From the NCBI RefSeq assembly GCF_904846645.1, contig NZ_CAJHBO010000015.1, positions 17,961 to 81,960 on the forward strand: a stretch of DNA of 64,000 nucleotides, read 5' to 3'. Source of the DNA: Psychrobacter sp. Pi2-1 (GTDB lineage: Bacteria; Pseudomonadota; Gammaproteobacteria; Pseudomonadales; Moraxellaceae). Every line of letters starts with the position of its first letter. Within the stretch, counting starts at the first letter, position 1. A program made the translations under genes and the position numbers. A model generated the notes under the pieces. That model had not been told where the DNA came from. It saw nothing but the letters and a program-made list of their open reading frames with translations, and searched no databases. Shown here piece by piece: positions 16,672-26,265 of the stretch.

Positions 16672-17853
16672 TCAATGGTTATGACCAATATGACTATCAC
16701 CATCAGGTAGCTGTCCCGAAATATCACAGACCAATGCATCGCTATGTGAGATATTCTGCGGATGAGACGAGCTTTCGACCTGAATAGTAGCATGGTGAAT
16801 ACCAAGCTCTAGCAGTCTTTGCTCGAGACTGGCAATCAGAATATTTGACTCATGGATACTCATCTCACCATCGACCACCACGTGACAAGAGAGTGCATTG
16901 AGACCGCTAGTAATACTCCAAACATGTAGGTCATGTACTTTTTGTACTTGAGCGTCTTCGAGTAATTTTTGCTCCACATCGACTAGCGATATATTGGCAG
17001 GCGTTCCTTCCATCAATATATGCACAGAATCACGTACGACGCGGTAGCCACTGATTAAAATAAGCACGGCAACGATTACTGATGCCACTGCATCTGCCCA
17101 TACCCAACCAAAACCCATCATGAGTAGTGCAGCGATAATCGCAGCCACTGACCCTAATAAATCGCTTAGTACGTGCAAATAGGCGCTTTGCATATTGAGG
17201 TTAACGGGTTCTGTATTAATAGGTTTCTGCTCTGCGACCTTGGCATCATCCGTACCATGATTATGACCGTGTGACTCGCCACCTTGACTACCTCGGTGCA
17301 TTAGCCAAGCGACCAGAATATTGATCAGCATACCGATAGTCGCCACGATAAGCATGCCTTGGGTCGCAATTTCTGGCGGTGAGTTAAAGCGTTTAATCGC
17401 TTCATAAAAAATCATTAAGGCGATTATCACAAGTGTCGCGCCATTTACTGTAGCGACTAATATCTCAAAGCGCTTGTAACCAAAGGTTTTCTGGTGAGTA
17501 GCTGCTTTTTCGCCGATTTTAAACGCGACCAAAGTGGCACCGAGCGCTATCGCATCGCTTAGCATATGCCCTGCATCAGATAACAAGGCCAAACTACCAG
17601 TGAGCCAGCCACCAATGGCTTCGATAAACATATAACCAGTAATGATAATAAAGCTGAACAGCAAGGTACGCTGATATCCCTTGGTATCTCGTGCTGTAGT
17701 TATCTGTTCTAGATGCTTATCATGATCGTGATGGCCTTGGTTTTCCTGAGTGTAGTTATTTTCTTCATCTTTGCGAACGTACTTAGGCACATCCTTATTA
17801 TCATACTGTTGGCTATGATTGTGCTCGTCAGAGTTTGGATTATTTGGATTCAT
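16672..17853 (-). CDS. CDF-family zinc/divalent cation exporter (CzcD/ZitB type)
   Basis: Inner-membrane metal/proton antiporter. Six helices begin near residue 65 (LLFSFIIITGYMFIEAIGGW). The paired metal-site motifs are SDAGHMLSDA in TM2 and HVLSDLLGS in TM5. The C-terminal cytoplasmic domain carries VHDLHVWSITSG and SCHVVVDGE. Histidine-rich stretches occur in the N-terminal tail (HNHSQQ, GHHDHDKH), in the TM4-TM5 loop (GESHGHNHG) and at the C-terminus (HIGHNH), as is usual for Zn2+ transporters. The start was set at ATG; a TTG 18 codons upstream lacks support. Metal specificity (Zn, Cd, Co) cannot be read from the sequence. Confidence 0.92.
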   Translation of the reverse strand: MNPNNPNSDEHNHSQQYDNKDVPKYVRKDEENNYTQENQGHHDHDKHLEQITTARDTKGYQRTLLFSFIIITGYMFIEAIGGWLTGSLALLSDAGHMLSDAIALGATLVAFKIGEKAATHQKTFGYKRFEILVATVNGATLVIIALMIFYEAIKRFNSPPEIATQGMLIVATIGMLINILVAWLMHRGSQGGESHGHNHGTDDAKVAEQKPINTEPVNLNMQSAYLHVLSDLLGSVAAIIAALLMMGFGWVWADAVASVIVAVLILISGYRVVRDSVHILMEGTPANISLVDVEQKLLEDAQVQKVHDLHVWSITSGLNALSCHVVVDGEMSIHESNILIASLEQRLLELGIHHATIQVESSSHPQNISHSDALVCDISGQLPDGDSHIGHNH

Positions 17854-18076
17854 AATAATACTCAGATTCGCTGATAGTTGCGTTCGATAGATGATGCTTA
17901 CTGACAAGTGACGTTTACTAATAAGTGATGCTTGCTATGGGTAGAGTAGGCATAGAGCCTTTGCCACATGCCATTTGATAGTTATAAATTTAACATAGCC
18001 AAGCCTGAGAAGCTGTAACGACGAAGTAAACATGATGAGAAGAGGAGCAGGAAAATACGCACCTATTTGTTGAGAA

Positions 18077-20365
18077 CTACCAACCGACAGGATCAATATC
18101 CAAAGTAAGCTTAAGGTATTTAGCACTTGGTAGGGCGAGCACTGGCTGCCACCACTGTCCCAACACATGGTGCAATTGACGACGGTCTTTAGCCAATAGC
18201 AAAAGCTGTGCATGGTAGCGGCTGTTCTTTTTACTCATGGGCGCATCAATAGGACCGAGAACAGCGAGGTTATGAGCATTCGGCAAATGCGCAATAGCAT
18301 CCTTGAGCGCTTGAGTAGTAGCTGCCAATGTTTTGCCTTCACAGCGTATTAAGGCAGCATGTCGATGAGGAGGTAAGCCCATCATTTGACGCTCTTGCAG
18401 TAGCTCGCGTGCAAATGACAAGTAGCCGTCTTTGACGAGTTTTAATAGTAATTCATTATCAGGTTGCAACGTTTGAATCAATACGCGGCCAGCTTTGTCA
18501 CCTCGACCAGCACGGCCAGCCACCTGAATCATGAGCTGTGCGGTATGCTCTGGTGAGCGAAAGTCTGCTGATAAAAATCCGCGATCGGCATTAGGTAAGC
18601 AAACCAACGTGACATTGGGGAAGTGATGCCCTTTGGCGACCATCTGTGTACCGACCAATATGGCAGGGTTGCCTTTATTAATTTGCTCATAAATATTTTC
18701 CCAGCTGTCTTTGCGTCTTGTGGTATCACGGTCTATTTGAATAATTGGATAGAGCTCTTTGCTGGTTTGGGGGTTGGCAAAGATTGCGTGTAGATTTTCG
18801 CTGAGCCTTGTCGTTCCCATACCTTTGGCGTCTAGGTTTTGACTGCCACAATCAGGGCATACGGTAGGGATATAGGCTTGCCAATCGCAATGATGGCATT
18901 TTAAGTAAGAGTGGCTTGAATAACTGTTTCGCTGAGCTTGGCTATTATAGTGAACGGTCAGGTGCGCGTCACAGCGCGGACAATCAGCTTGCCAGCCACA
19001 AGCTTCGCACAATAGAACAGGCGCATAGCCACGACGGTTCAAAAATATTAGTACTTGATCACCAGCTTCTAGCGTTTGCCGTATCGCCCCGATCATGGCA
19101 TCCGTCAGCCCTGTATCATAGCGCGCACCGTCATCTTGTGCTTGTTGATGGGTGCTTTGCAAGCGAGCATCGATCAGTTGCATGGTCGCAGGCTTGGCAT
19201 TACCTGGACGAGTAAGTAGTTGGTATTCTGATAGTTTGCCATCATCGACCAGTTTTAAATGCTCAAGAGAAGGTGTGGCAGTACCGAGTATGACTGGGAT
19301 TTTGTACTGCAAACCTCGATAGAGAGCGACATCAGCGGCATGATAACGTAACGTGTCTTGTTGCTTGTACGAGCCATCATGCGCCTCATCAACGACAATC
19401 AAGCCTAAGTCTGCGAAAGGATATAGCACAGCCGAACGTGTACCGATCACGATTTGTGCATGCCCCGTGCGGCAGTCTTGCCAACCTTGCAAGCGATGAG
19501 TGTTGGTCATACCAGAGTGCAATAGCACAATGTGGGCGGCGAACCGACTGGCAAATCTTGCCCGCGTTTGCGGTGTGAGACCAATCTCTGGTACTAAAAT
19601 AAGAACCTGTTTACCAGCTTCTAGTACAGCTTGCATCGCTTGCAGATAGACTTCGGTTTTACCACTACCAGTAATACCGTTGAGCAGAAAACCAGTATAA
19701 GTATCAGATTCGTGTGCAGCAATAATAGCGTCGACAGCAAGTTTCTGCTCATCATTGAGATCAAGTGGCATTTTTGCCAGTTTGACTGGAGTAGGTGCTT
19801 GTTTTGGCTGAATATAGCGCTCGACTAACCCTTTATCTTCTAGCGTCTTTAAAAATGCTCGTTGCATACCTTCTAGTAGCAATACATCTTCACTTGCGCC
19901 GTGCTGACCATGTAGCTTTAGCATATCGAACTGCTGCTTTTGTTTTTTAGCATTGGCTCGAAAATAATCATCAGTGATATGAGGCAAAATCCGCCAATGG
20001 GTAATCAGCAAGTCTAATGGTTTGCCTTGACGGACAAGGCTAGGTAGGATAACTGCTAGCACATCACCAAGCGGATAGTGGTAATAGCGCGCCAGCCAGT
20101 AGGCAAGCTTGAGCATGTCCGCGTCCAAAATAGGCTCAGCGTCTAGACATTTATTAATGGGTTTGATCTTATTAACAGGTACGCTGCTATCGTCTTGTGA
20201 AATATGAGCAATCACAATACCAATCAGAGTCTGACGACCGAATGAAACCTCGACACGGCTGCCGATTTGCGGTATTGCACTGTCTGGCAACGCAAGCATA
20301 TCAGCTGGTAAGCTATAGTCAAACACCCGATAAAGGGGAACGGGCAGAGCAACTTGTACCAACAT
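18077..20365 (-). CDS. priA: PriA, primosomal replication-restart helicase
   Basis: A 3'-to-5' superfamily 2 helicase that recognises stalled forks and reloads DnaB. The N-terminal DNA-binding domain (MLVQVALPVPLYRVFDYSLP) is followed by Walker A GITGSGKT at about 236-243 and the DEAH box (VVDEAHDGSYKQQD). The zinc-binding insert contains paired cysteines: CEACGWQADCPRC, then KCHHCDW and CPDCGSQN. The helicase C motif QVAGRAGRGDKAGRV is also intact. 762 residues is normal. It is downstream of ridA on the same strand with 175 bases between them that contain a palindrome. The ribosome site is weak. Confidence 0.97.
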   Translation of the reverse strand: MLVQVALPVPLYRVFDYSLPADMLALPDSAIPQIGSRVEVSFGRQTLIGIVIAHISQDDSSVPVNKIKPINKCLDAEPILDADMLKLAYWLARYYHYPLGDVLAVILPSLVRQGKPLDLLITHWRILPHITDDYFRANAKKQKQQFDMLKLHGQHGASEDVLLLEGMQRAFLKTLEDKGLVERYIQPKQAPTPVKLAKMPLDLNDEQKLAVDAIIAAHESDTYTGFLLNGITGSGKTEVYLQAMQAVLEAGKQVLILVPEIGLTPQTRARFASRFAAHIVLLHSGMTNTHRLQGWQDCRTGHAQIVIGTRSAVLYPFADLGLIVVDEAHDGSYKQQDTLRYHAADVALYRGLQYKIPVILGTATPSLEHLKLVDDGKLSEYQLLTRPGNAKPATMQLIDARLQSTHQQAQDDGARYDTGLTDAMIGAIRQTLEAGDQVLIFLNRRGYAPVLLCEACGWQADCPRCDAHLTVHYNSQAQRNSYSSHSYLKCHHCDWQAYIPTVCPDCGSQNLDAKGMGTTRLSENLHAIFANPQTSKELYPIIQIDRDTTRRKDSWENIYEQINKGNPAILVGTQMVAKGHHFPNVTLVCLPNADRGFLSADFRSPEHTAQLMIQVAGRAGRGDKAGRVLIQTLQPDNELLLKLVKDGYLSFARELLQERQMMGLPPHRHAALIRCEGKTLAATTQALKDAIAHLPNAHNLAVLGPIDAPMSKKNSRYHAQLLLLAKDRRQLHHVLGQWWQPVLALPSAKYLKLTLDIDPVGW

Positions 20366-20423
20366 AAACGGCTTCGCAGTCTTATTAGATGAATATGAGA
20401 TCAGAATAATAGAACGGAGACCA

Positions 20424-20450
20424 ATAAGCTTAGCATGATGCTAAGCTTAT
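20424..20450. repeat. 27-base almost perfect palindrome between ridA and priA
   Basis: Thirteen-base arms ATAAGCTTAGCAT and ATGCTAAGCTTAT are separated by a single G. No T tract follows on either strand, so it is not a standard intrinsic terminator. It may be a cruciform or protein-binding site, or an mRNA-stabilising hairpin after ridA. A weaker hairpin AGCACT/AGTGCT lies at 20483-20502. Confidence 0.6.
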
Positions 20451-20540
20451 GGTGATATAACTTATAGGCTGTTGCTAAAACTAGCACTTAATAATGAGTG
20501 CTGAACACTAAGCATTTACTATTAAGCATTCAATATTGTC

Positions 20541-20921
20541 TTATTCGATATATAGAATAGACTCAATTTCTACCACACCACCTTTAGGTAGAGCAGCTAC
20601 TTGGACGGCAGCACGGGCAGGATATGGCTCGCTTAGATTGGCGACAAACACTTCGTTCAAGACAGCAAAATCACTCAAGTCAGTCAAAGATACATTGAAT
20701 TTGACTACGTCATTTAGACTACCACCAGCGGCTTCACAGATAGCTTTGATGTTTTCAAATACTTGCTCAGCCTGTGCTTTAAAACCTTCTCTTAGCTCCA
20801 TCGTGTCAGGATCGAAACCAAGCTGACCTGAGATATAGACAGTATTGCCGACTTTTACAGCTTGTGAATAAGTGCCGACCGCTGCAGGTGCTTTATCAGT
20901 TTGGATGGTTTGACGAGTCAT
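20541..20921 (-). CDS. ridA: RidA (YjgF/YER057c/UK114) enamine/imine deaminase
   Basis: Trimeric enzyme that hydrolyses reactive 2-aminoacrylate and related imines released by PLP enzymes. The 126-residue chain has the signature set: AAVGTYSQAVKVGNTVYISGQLG, FENIKAICEAAG, VVKFNVSLTDL, and the catalytic Arg region YPARAAVQVAALPKGGVVEIE (shown here as short motifs of one continuous domain). AGGGA lies 8 bases before the ATG. It follows spoT by about 100 bases on the same strand, and the gmk-rpoZ-spoT-ridA order suggests a stringent-response transcription unit, typical of Moraxellaceae. Confidence 0.95.
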   Translation of the reverse strand: MTRQTIQTDKAPAAVGTYSQAVKVGNTVYISGQLGFDPDTMELREGFKAQAEQVFENIKAICEAAGGSLNDVVKFNVSLTDLSDFAVLNEVFVANLSEPYPARAAVQVAALPKGGVVEIESILYIE

Positions 20922-21026
20922 GGGGTGTCCCTTTTATATTTTATGTGAGTGATTCATTGCTACTAGAATAGCAGTTCTATTTTAGCTATTTGCATCACGA
21001 CTATAGCAGTGATGCAAATGTGCTTA

Positions 21027-23225
21027 TTATAATTGATATAACCGTATAATGTTAGGGAAACCTAGCAGCGAGCGTAGTTCACGAATGCCCTGTGCTAAGT
21101 GGTTGCGACTACGTACCACGATATGAATGATGGTATCAGTATTGCGAACATCAACGGTTTCCACACCCATGTTGAGCTGGCGTAAGTGATAGATAACTTC
21201 ACTGATTTGCTCGTCACTAAGCGCAATAGAGAGCTTTAAATAAGCAGGAAAACGAATCTTGCCACTGTTTTTTAAGTCATGCTCGCCGATGTCGCCTTGT
21301 TTGACTGCATTGTCATTGCGCCAACGTAATTGGATGACCTGATAAGGATTGTCCTTACGGATATCATCCAGTGAGAAGCATTTATGACGATGAACGACCA
21401 AACCATGACGCGATAAATGCCCTACGATAGGGTCACCATATATCGGATGACAACAATTGGCAAAATCAAGCTCGACGCCAGCAGCATTCGCAATCAGCTG
21501 TTGCGGTTGGGTCATGTCATCGCTATGTACTTTCGCCTGCAAATCGCTCAGCTCGTCGCTAAACAAACGTGTCACGACTAATTGAGGAAGTAGCGTACCT
21601 GAGCTTATTTGTTCAAATAAAGCATCTTTTTCTGTCAGACCGCGCCATTCAGTCAGGTCTTTCCAATCAGCGTCTGTCAAATCATCAAAGCTTTTTTGAT
21701 GCGTTCTGAGCGCACGATCTAAGGCTTGTCTGCCATGGTGTTGTTTATCAGCGACAGATAAATCTTTAAACCAACGTAAAATCTCTTCACGGGCTTTGTT
21801 AGTCACTACAAATCCTAACCACTCAGCTTTTGGTTCTGAGTGGCTATTCACTTCTATCTCAACGGACTGTCCATTTTTTACTACAGTGCCGAGCTTTGCA
21901 GCTTGACCATCGATATTTGCACCAACGGCAACGTTACCAATCATAGGCCCGACCGCGTAGGCAAAATCTAGCGCCGTTGCACCCTGTGGAAGCTCGTAAG
22001 CACGCCCTTGAGGACTGTAGCAAATGATTTTACTAGAGTGCAGATAATCCATCAGCTCATTGATAGTAGAGACTGCTGCTGAGAAATCAGGACTGTTTTC
22101 ATTCAGATTGTCTTCATCGACCAAATCTTTCATATTGCGCAATGATGCTTGGATAACCGACTGACTCACATCAGATGCGTGCTCTGCCCCGATGACCCCA
22201 AGTCTTGCAGCGCTCTGCATTTGCTTGGTCAATATAGTGACTTTTACCACATCATTGTCACGCTCATAAATGAGGGTGAGGGACTGGTTACCGCCTGGTA
22301 GCGGACGACGAATATTATCCGCAATATGGGTATCATCAATCTGATATTTTTTGATTAAGTAATAGGCCAGCTTATCGCACGCTTCGATATTCTCGAGGAC
22401 GATTTCAAACGCATAGTGACGTAATAGCGCGTTAATCTCACCGCGATTGCGGAAAAACTGACGGTATATGACCACACGATTGTCTAAGACTTTGACCAGA
22501 CCATTGAGATCCAAGTTGTTTAGCACGATACTCAAATAACGATGAATGGATTCTCTTTGAAAGTTACGTCCAAGCCCATGCTGTAGTAGTTTATCGGACA
22601 GCTTGTTGTACATATCAGAGTCCAAATTGCGATAACACAATACTTCGATATAGTCAGCGATATCGTTCAGACCCATTAAGCGGGCAAATGGCACATAAAA
22701 ATCTAAGGTTTCTTGAGCTGTGGTGCGCTGTTTTTCAGGACGTACCGCGTCAAGCGTAGACATATTATGTAGACGATCAGCAAGCTTGATAATGAGTACA
22801 CGCGGGTCGGCGAGAGTGGCGGTCAGAATTTTATGAAAGGTGGCCGCTTTATTTTGCTGCTTGTTATGTGAAGAGGACTTTAGTTTGGTCACGCCATCAA
22901 CCAGTCTTGATACAACTTCACCATAACGCTGCTTGATTTGCTCATCGCTAACGTCGGTGTCTTCAACTGTATCATGCAGAATTGCTGCAATGATGGTATC
23001 TCGATCTAAGCGAAAGCCCGCTAGTATCTCAGCGACAGCGATTGGATGCGTGATATAAGGTTCCCCTGATTTGCGCTTGTCTTTAATGTGCGCAATATCT
23101 CCGAACTCACAAGCATCAACAATATCACGGCGCTCAGCAGCAGTGAGATAACCTACCGAACGTAGTAAGTTATATTGAGCATCATCGACGAGGTGATGAC
23201 TGAGTTTGGGTAGGGTTTGACTCAT
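21027..23225 (-). CDS. spoT: SpoT-type (p)ppGpp hydrolase with degenerate synthetase domain
   Basis: 732 residues in RelA/SpoT order. The HD hydrolase domain (about 25-200) keeps THPIAVAEIL and the H84-D85 pair in ILHDTVEDT. The region corresponding to the synthetase domain (about 240-350) has lost key residues: the usual AFRVI reads AFEIV, GYQSLHT reads GNQSLTL, and EVQIRT reads KVTILT. TGS (ELPQGATALDFAYAVG), helical and C-terminal ACT domains follow. The protein is therefore predicted to hydrolyse (p)ppGpp but not make it, as known for Acinetobacter SpoT; synthesis would depend on a RelA elsewhere. It sits between rpoZ and ridA, with a terminator behind rpoZ, so it may have its own promoter. 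Confidence 0.94.
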   Translation of the reverse strand: MSQTLPKLSHHLVDDAQYNLLRSVGYLTAAERRDIVDACEFGDIAHIKDKRKSGEPYITHPIAVAEILAGFRLDRDTIIAAILHDTVEDTDVSDEQIKQRYGEVVSRLVDGVTKLKSSSHNKQQNKAATFHKILTATLADPRVLIIKLADRLHNMSTLDAVRPEKQRTTAQETLDFYVPFARLMGLNDIADYIEVLCYRNLDSDMYNKLSDKLLQHGLGRNFQRESIHRYLSIVLNNLDLNGLVKVLDNRVVIYRQFFRNRGEINALLRHYAFEIVLENIEACDKLAYYLIKKYQIDDTHIADNIRRPLPGGNQSLTLIYERDNDVVKVTILTKQMQSAARLGVIGAEHASDVSQSVIQASLRNMKDLVDEDNLNENSPDFSAAVSTINELMDYLHSSKIICYSPQGRAYELPQGATALDFAYAVGPMIGNVAVGANIDGQAAKLGTVVKNGQSVEIEVNSHSEPKAEWLGFVVTNKAREEILRWFKDLSVADKQHHGRQALDRALRTHQKSFDDLTDADWKDLTEWRGLTEKDALFEQISSGTLLPQLVVTRLFSDELSDLQAKVHSDDMTQPQQLIANAAGVELDFANCCHPIYGDPIVGHLSRHGLVVHRHKCFSLDDIRKDNPYQVIQLRWRNDNAVKQGDIGEHDLKNSGKIRFPAYLKLSIALSDEQISEVIYHLRQLNMGVETVDVRNTDTIIHIVVRSRNHLAQGIRELRSLLGFPNIIRLYQL

Positions 23226-23528
23226 AAAATGATGATCCTATTTTCCATGACCTACTTGTTGGGCCACTTACCGAAGCAAATGGAGGCTAAATAATGACCT
23301 ACCATACAAAACTTAAGGATGAGTACGCCATTCTCTAATTAATCGCAAATCGCTTTCAATGTCAACTGATAAGCGTGTGGGCGATGAAAAAATTTCACTC
23401 AGTGGTCTATTTTAGGGATAAATGGTGACCAAAATAGCCAATACATTATTATTACAACCAAAAAACCACAGCCTATGCTGTGGTCTCTATAGTTGATCAA
23501 GATGTGTGCTTATTTTATAAAAACGCTA
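23226..23528. other. spoT-rpoZ spacer
   Basis: About 300 bases. It contains the rpoZ terminator (listed separately) and, downstream on the minus strand, presumably a spoT promoter. AGGAT lies about 11 bases before the spoT start. No coding frame was seen. Confidence 0.5.
23455..23484 (-). terminator. Terminator of gmk-rpoZ
   Basis: Stem ACCACAGC/GCTGTGGT (23465-23472 with 23477-23484), loop of four bases. On the minus strand it is followed by TTTTTGGTTG. It lies between rpoZ and spoT, so spoT expression depends on read-through or a separate promoter. Confidence 0.85.
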
Positions 23529-23789
23529 TTAGAAGCTGTGGTCGCCTGACAATGCTAAATCTAATGAACTAGTAGCAAAATTATGCTCTGGCTGATTTAG
23601 GATGTCGCGTGTGATTTTGCCAGCGGCAATTTCACGTAGTGCCAATACTGTAGGCTTGTCGTTATCAACGTCAACCAACGGCTCGGCAATACCTTTGGCC
23701 AATTGACGGGCGCGTTTGCTTGCGACCAAAATTAGCTCAAAGCGATTATCAACATTATCCAAACAATCTTCAATCGTCACTCGTGCCAT
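23529..23789 (-). CDS. rpoZ: RpoZ, RNA polymerase omega subunit
   Basis: Small subunit that helps fold and retain beta-prime and forms part of the (p)ppGpp binding site 1 on RNA polymerase. The conserved start [20 protein letters not shown] and the [12 protein letters not shown] helix are present; 86 residues is usual. GAGGT lies about 8 bases before the ATG. gmk is 164 bases upstream and spoT downstream, the classical arrangement. The C-terminal tail is not conserved in the family. Confidence 0.96.
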   Translation of the reverse strand: MARVTIEDCLDNVDNRFELILVASKRARQLAKGIAEPLVDVDNDKPTVLALREIAAGKITRDILNQPEHNFATSSLDLALSGDHSF

Positions 23790-23953
23790 AAATAGCTACC
23801 TCGGTTGTTTTTATTAGTAACGGACCTTGCCCGCCACTCAATAAAAATAATATCAAAAATATAAAGGGGGATAGCTAAATATTATAGCATTTTTTGCCAA
23901 GTCGCGTAGTTGCTTTTTATATCTACTTACGAGATTAGCTGCTTATGCGTAGT

Positions 23954-24580
23954 TTACTCTTCTACCTGAGTGTTTAGCAAGTTGCTAATCGTGCGATGAT
24001 AGCGCTGCTGCTGACGACTAAGTGTCTGCCTGTCGGCCACGATAATGGCTTTTAGCTCAGCTAAGGCTACATCAAAATTATCATTGATCACTACATAGTC
24101 AGCATTCACATATTGTGCCATTTCGGTGACCGCGCCAGCTAGACGGCGCTCTATAACTTCTACAGAATCCTGCGCACGGGTTGAGAGACGTTGACGTAAT
24201 GTCGCAATGCTAGGTGGTAGAATAAAAATCATAATGGCATCGGGAAAGATATTTCTGATTTGCGTTGCCCCTTGCCAGTCAATCTCTAAAATAACGTCAA
24301 TACCCGCTGCTAGCTGAGTACGGACACTTTCCTCTGACGTGCCGTAATAGTTACCAAATACTTCAGCATGTTCTAGAAATAGACCCGCATTGATACCATT
24401 GGTAAAACTATCGGTATCTGTGAAATGATAGTGTTGACCGTCAATCTCGCCTGGACGCGGTGCACGAGTGGTGTGAGAGACGCTGACAGTCAAGTCATTG
24501 GTGGTAGCAAGCAATTGCTTGACCAATGAGGTCTTGCCAGTACCTGAAGCGGCAGTAACGATGAATAATGAACCTGTCAT
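23954..24580 (-). CDS. gmk: Gmk, guanylate kinase
   Basis: Phosphorylates GMP to GDP, an essential step in guanine nucleotide synthesis and (p)ppGpp precursor supply. The P-loop [10 protein letters not shown] is at about residues 10-19. The GMP-binding motif [21 protein letters not shown] and the LEIDWQGA strand follow, and the lid SRAxxS-type region reads [16 protein letters not shown]. The length of 208 residues is normal. AGGAT lies about 8 bases before the ATG. A strong intrinsic terminator sits 110 bases upstream of the start codon on the same strand, suggesting leader attenuation. Confidence 0.96.
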   Translation of the reverse strand: MTGSLFIVTAASGTGKTSLVKQLLATTNDLTVSVSHTTRAPRPGEIDGQHYHFTDTDSFTNGINAGLFLEHAEVFGNYYGTSEESVRTQLAAGIDVILEIDWQGATQIRNIFPDAIMIFILPPSIATLRQRLSTRAQDSVEVIERRLAGAVTEMAQYVNADYVVINDNFDVALAELKAIIVADRQTLSRQQQRYHRTISNLLNTQVEE

Positions 24581-24683
24581 ACAATTTATCCTAATAGAAG
24601 GTGTCTTGGTAACTTGTAAAATGTATCGTAATAAATGCGTGTTGATAAAAGTTAAGCAGTGCTTCAGTCAAAAACAAAGACTG

Positions 24684-24714
24684 GAAAAAATAAAAAACGC
24701 CATCATGTATGGCG
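24684..24714 (-). terminator. Intrinsic terminator in the gmk leader
   Basis: Stem CGCCAT/ATGGCG (24698-24703 with 24709-24714) followed on the minus strand by TTTTTTATTTTTTCC. No minus-strand gene lies upstream of it, so it would stop RNA started just ahead of gmk, either as an attenuator or as the end of a short RNA. A perfect -10 hexamer TATAAT (minus strand, 24738-24743) lies about 25 bases upstream with a poor -35. Confidence 0.65.
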
Positions 24715-24890
24715 ATAGAAATTATAATAGATGCATTATTATAAACTGCTTTTATACAAGTTAAAGCTGGTTTTGCAATATGTTGTGAGTAGGCTGAGAT
24801 TTGCCTATAAAATATTGCTATGAGTAGACAGCTATTTTAGAGAGAGATAAAAGCAAATTATGCTAAAGTAGAGCATTGATTTCGCCCCAA

Positions 24891-24913
24891 TTTTTGAATA
24901 AAAAATTCAAAAA
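24891..24913. repeat. AT-only hairpin upstream of ispH
   Basis: Inverted repeat TTTTTGAAT/ATTCAAAAA with a five-A loop, about 40 bases before the ispH start. Possibly part of the ispH or gmk promoter region. Otherwise the gmk-ispH spacer (24581-24952) shows only the leader terminator and -10-like sequences. Confidence 0.4.
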
Positions 24914-24952
24914 TACGTTTTAACTATAAATTATCCAATGATAGGCCTTTTT

Positions 24953-25909
24953 ATGCAAATTTATCTTGCCAATCCCCGTGGATTTTGTGCTGGTGTGGAC
25001 CGTGCAATTGCGATTGTTAATGAAGCATTGACACGTTTCGAGCCGCCCATTTATGTCCGTCATGAAGTTGTGCATAATAAGTTTGTGGTATCAGACTTGG
25101 CCAATCGTGGTGCGGTATTCGTTGAAGAGCTTCATGAAGTACCAGACGGCTCTATCGTTATTTTCTCCGCTCATGGGGTCTCCAAAGCAGTTGAAGATGA
25201 GGCTGAGCGCCGAGATTTGATGGTGTTTGATGCGACATGCCCGCTGGTAACTAAAGTGCATATCGAAGTGGCAAAGTTCGCGCAAGATGGGATGGATGCA
25301 GTGTTAATAGGACATGCAGGACATCCGGAAGTCGAAGGCACTATGGGGCGTTTCAACCGTCGCCATGGTGGGCAGATTCATCTGGTCGAAGATGAAGGTG
25401 ATGTGGCCGCGTTGACTGTCCAAGATGCCGAACGCTTGGCATTTGTGACTCAGACAACCTTGTCGATGGATGATACTGCGCGCGTTATCGATGCGCTGCG
25501 TGAAAAATTTCCTAGTATCCAAGGCCCTCGCAAAGACGACATTTGCTATGCCACTCAAAACCGCCAAGATGCGGTAAAAGATTTGGCCAGTCGCTGTGAA
25601 GTCGTACTAGTGGTCGGTTCGCCAAACTCATCAAACTCTAATCGTTTACGTGAGCTGGCTGAGCGTATGAATTGCCGTGCGTACTTAATTGATAATGCCA
25701 GTGAGATGGATAAGCGTTGGTTAGATGGTGTGCAGAGTATAGGCGTGACCGCTGGTGCATCCGCGCCTGAAGTGTTGATCCAAGAAGTATTGCAACAGCT
25801 GCAAGACTGGGGTGGCGATCTACCTAGTGAACTATCTGGCATTGAAGAAAATGTGACGTTTAGTCTGCCAAAAGCGTTGCGGATACCTGTTACTCAGGTT
25901 GGTAAGTAA
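24953..25909 (+). CDS. ispH: IspH (LytB), 4-hydroxy-3-methylbut-2-enyl diphosphate reductase
   Basis: Last enzyme of the MEP isoprenoid pathway; makes IPP and DMAPP with an iron-sulfur cluster. Cluster cysteines are seen at C12 (NPRGFCAGV), about C96 (DATCPLVT) and about C197 ([10 protein letters not shown]). Substrate motifs HEVVHN, SAHGVS and [12 protein letters not shown] are intact. The start was set at the second ATG because the family begins [15 protein letters not shown], which places the first cysteine at position 12 as in E. coli; an ATG five codons upstream is possible. 318 residues is normal. UppP and UbiA, also in this window, consume isoprenoids downstream of it. Confidence 0.96.
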   Translation: MQIYLANPRGFCAGVDRAIAIVNEALTRFEPPIYVRHEVVHNKFVVSDLANRGAVFVEELHEVPDGSIVIFSAHGVSKAVEDEAERRDLMVFDATCPLVTKVHIEVAKFAQDGMDAVLIGHAGHPEVEGTMGRFNRRHGGQIHLVEDEGDVAALTVQDAERLAFVTQTTLSMDDTARVIDALREKFPSIQGPRKDDICYATQNRQDAVKDLASRCEVVLVVGSPNSSNSNRLRELAERMNCRAYLIDNASEMDKRWLDGVQSIGVTAGASAPEVLIQEVLQQLQDWGGDLPSELSGIEENVTFSLPKALRIPVTQVGK

Positions 25910-25962
25910 TTAGTGTTTGTATTTATATTTGTATGAACCATCATTGATATGGATAAGGTCGC

Positions 25963-26211
25963 ATGAAAGAACCAAAAGCCAGATTTGTATTGGCAGAGGC
26001 CACGCTCGCTGAAGTCAACAAGCAACTAAAACTAAATATGCTAGTGATGGCAGCAGTGGTTTTCGTATTGTTTATGAATATCATGAAGTTTATGGCAGAA
26101 AAAAGCTTTTTCTACGCGATGCTCGCAGTAGTTATGATCTGTTTATTATTCTTCTTACAAAAAGCTCGCCGTATTCTCACGCTAAGAAAACAAGAGCTTA
26201 TCCATAAATAG
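25963..26211 (+). CDS. Small two-helix membrane protein, unknown
   Basis: 82 residues. Helices at about 28-45 (MLVMAAVVFVLFMNIM) and 52-68 (FYAMLAVVMICLLFFLQ) are joined by a short loop, with a basic C-terminal tail (KARRILTLRKQELIHK). AAGG lies 5 bases before the ATG. It follows ispH closely and precedes the thioesterase gene by 54 bases, all on one strand, so the three may be co-transcribed. No family was recognised. Confidence 0.7.
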   Translation: MKEPKARFVLAEATLAEVNKQLKLNMLVMAAVVFVLFMNIMKFMAEKSFFYAMLAVVMICLLFFLQKARRILTLRKQELIHK

Positions 26212-26265
26212 AAAGTACAAGCATAAATAAAAAATACAAGTGAAAGTGCCAAATATAGGATAGCT

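Noticed and set aside
17935..18213. Minus-strand frame overlapping the 3' end of priA
   Set aside because: Out of frame with priA and mostly inside it; no ribosome site and no protein-like pattern beyond hydrophobic noise.
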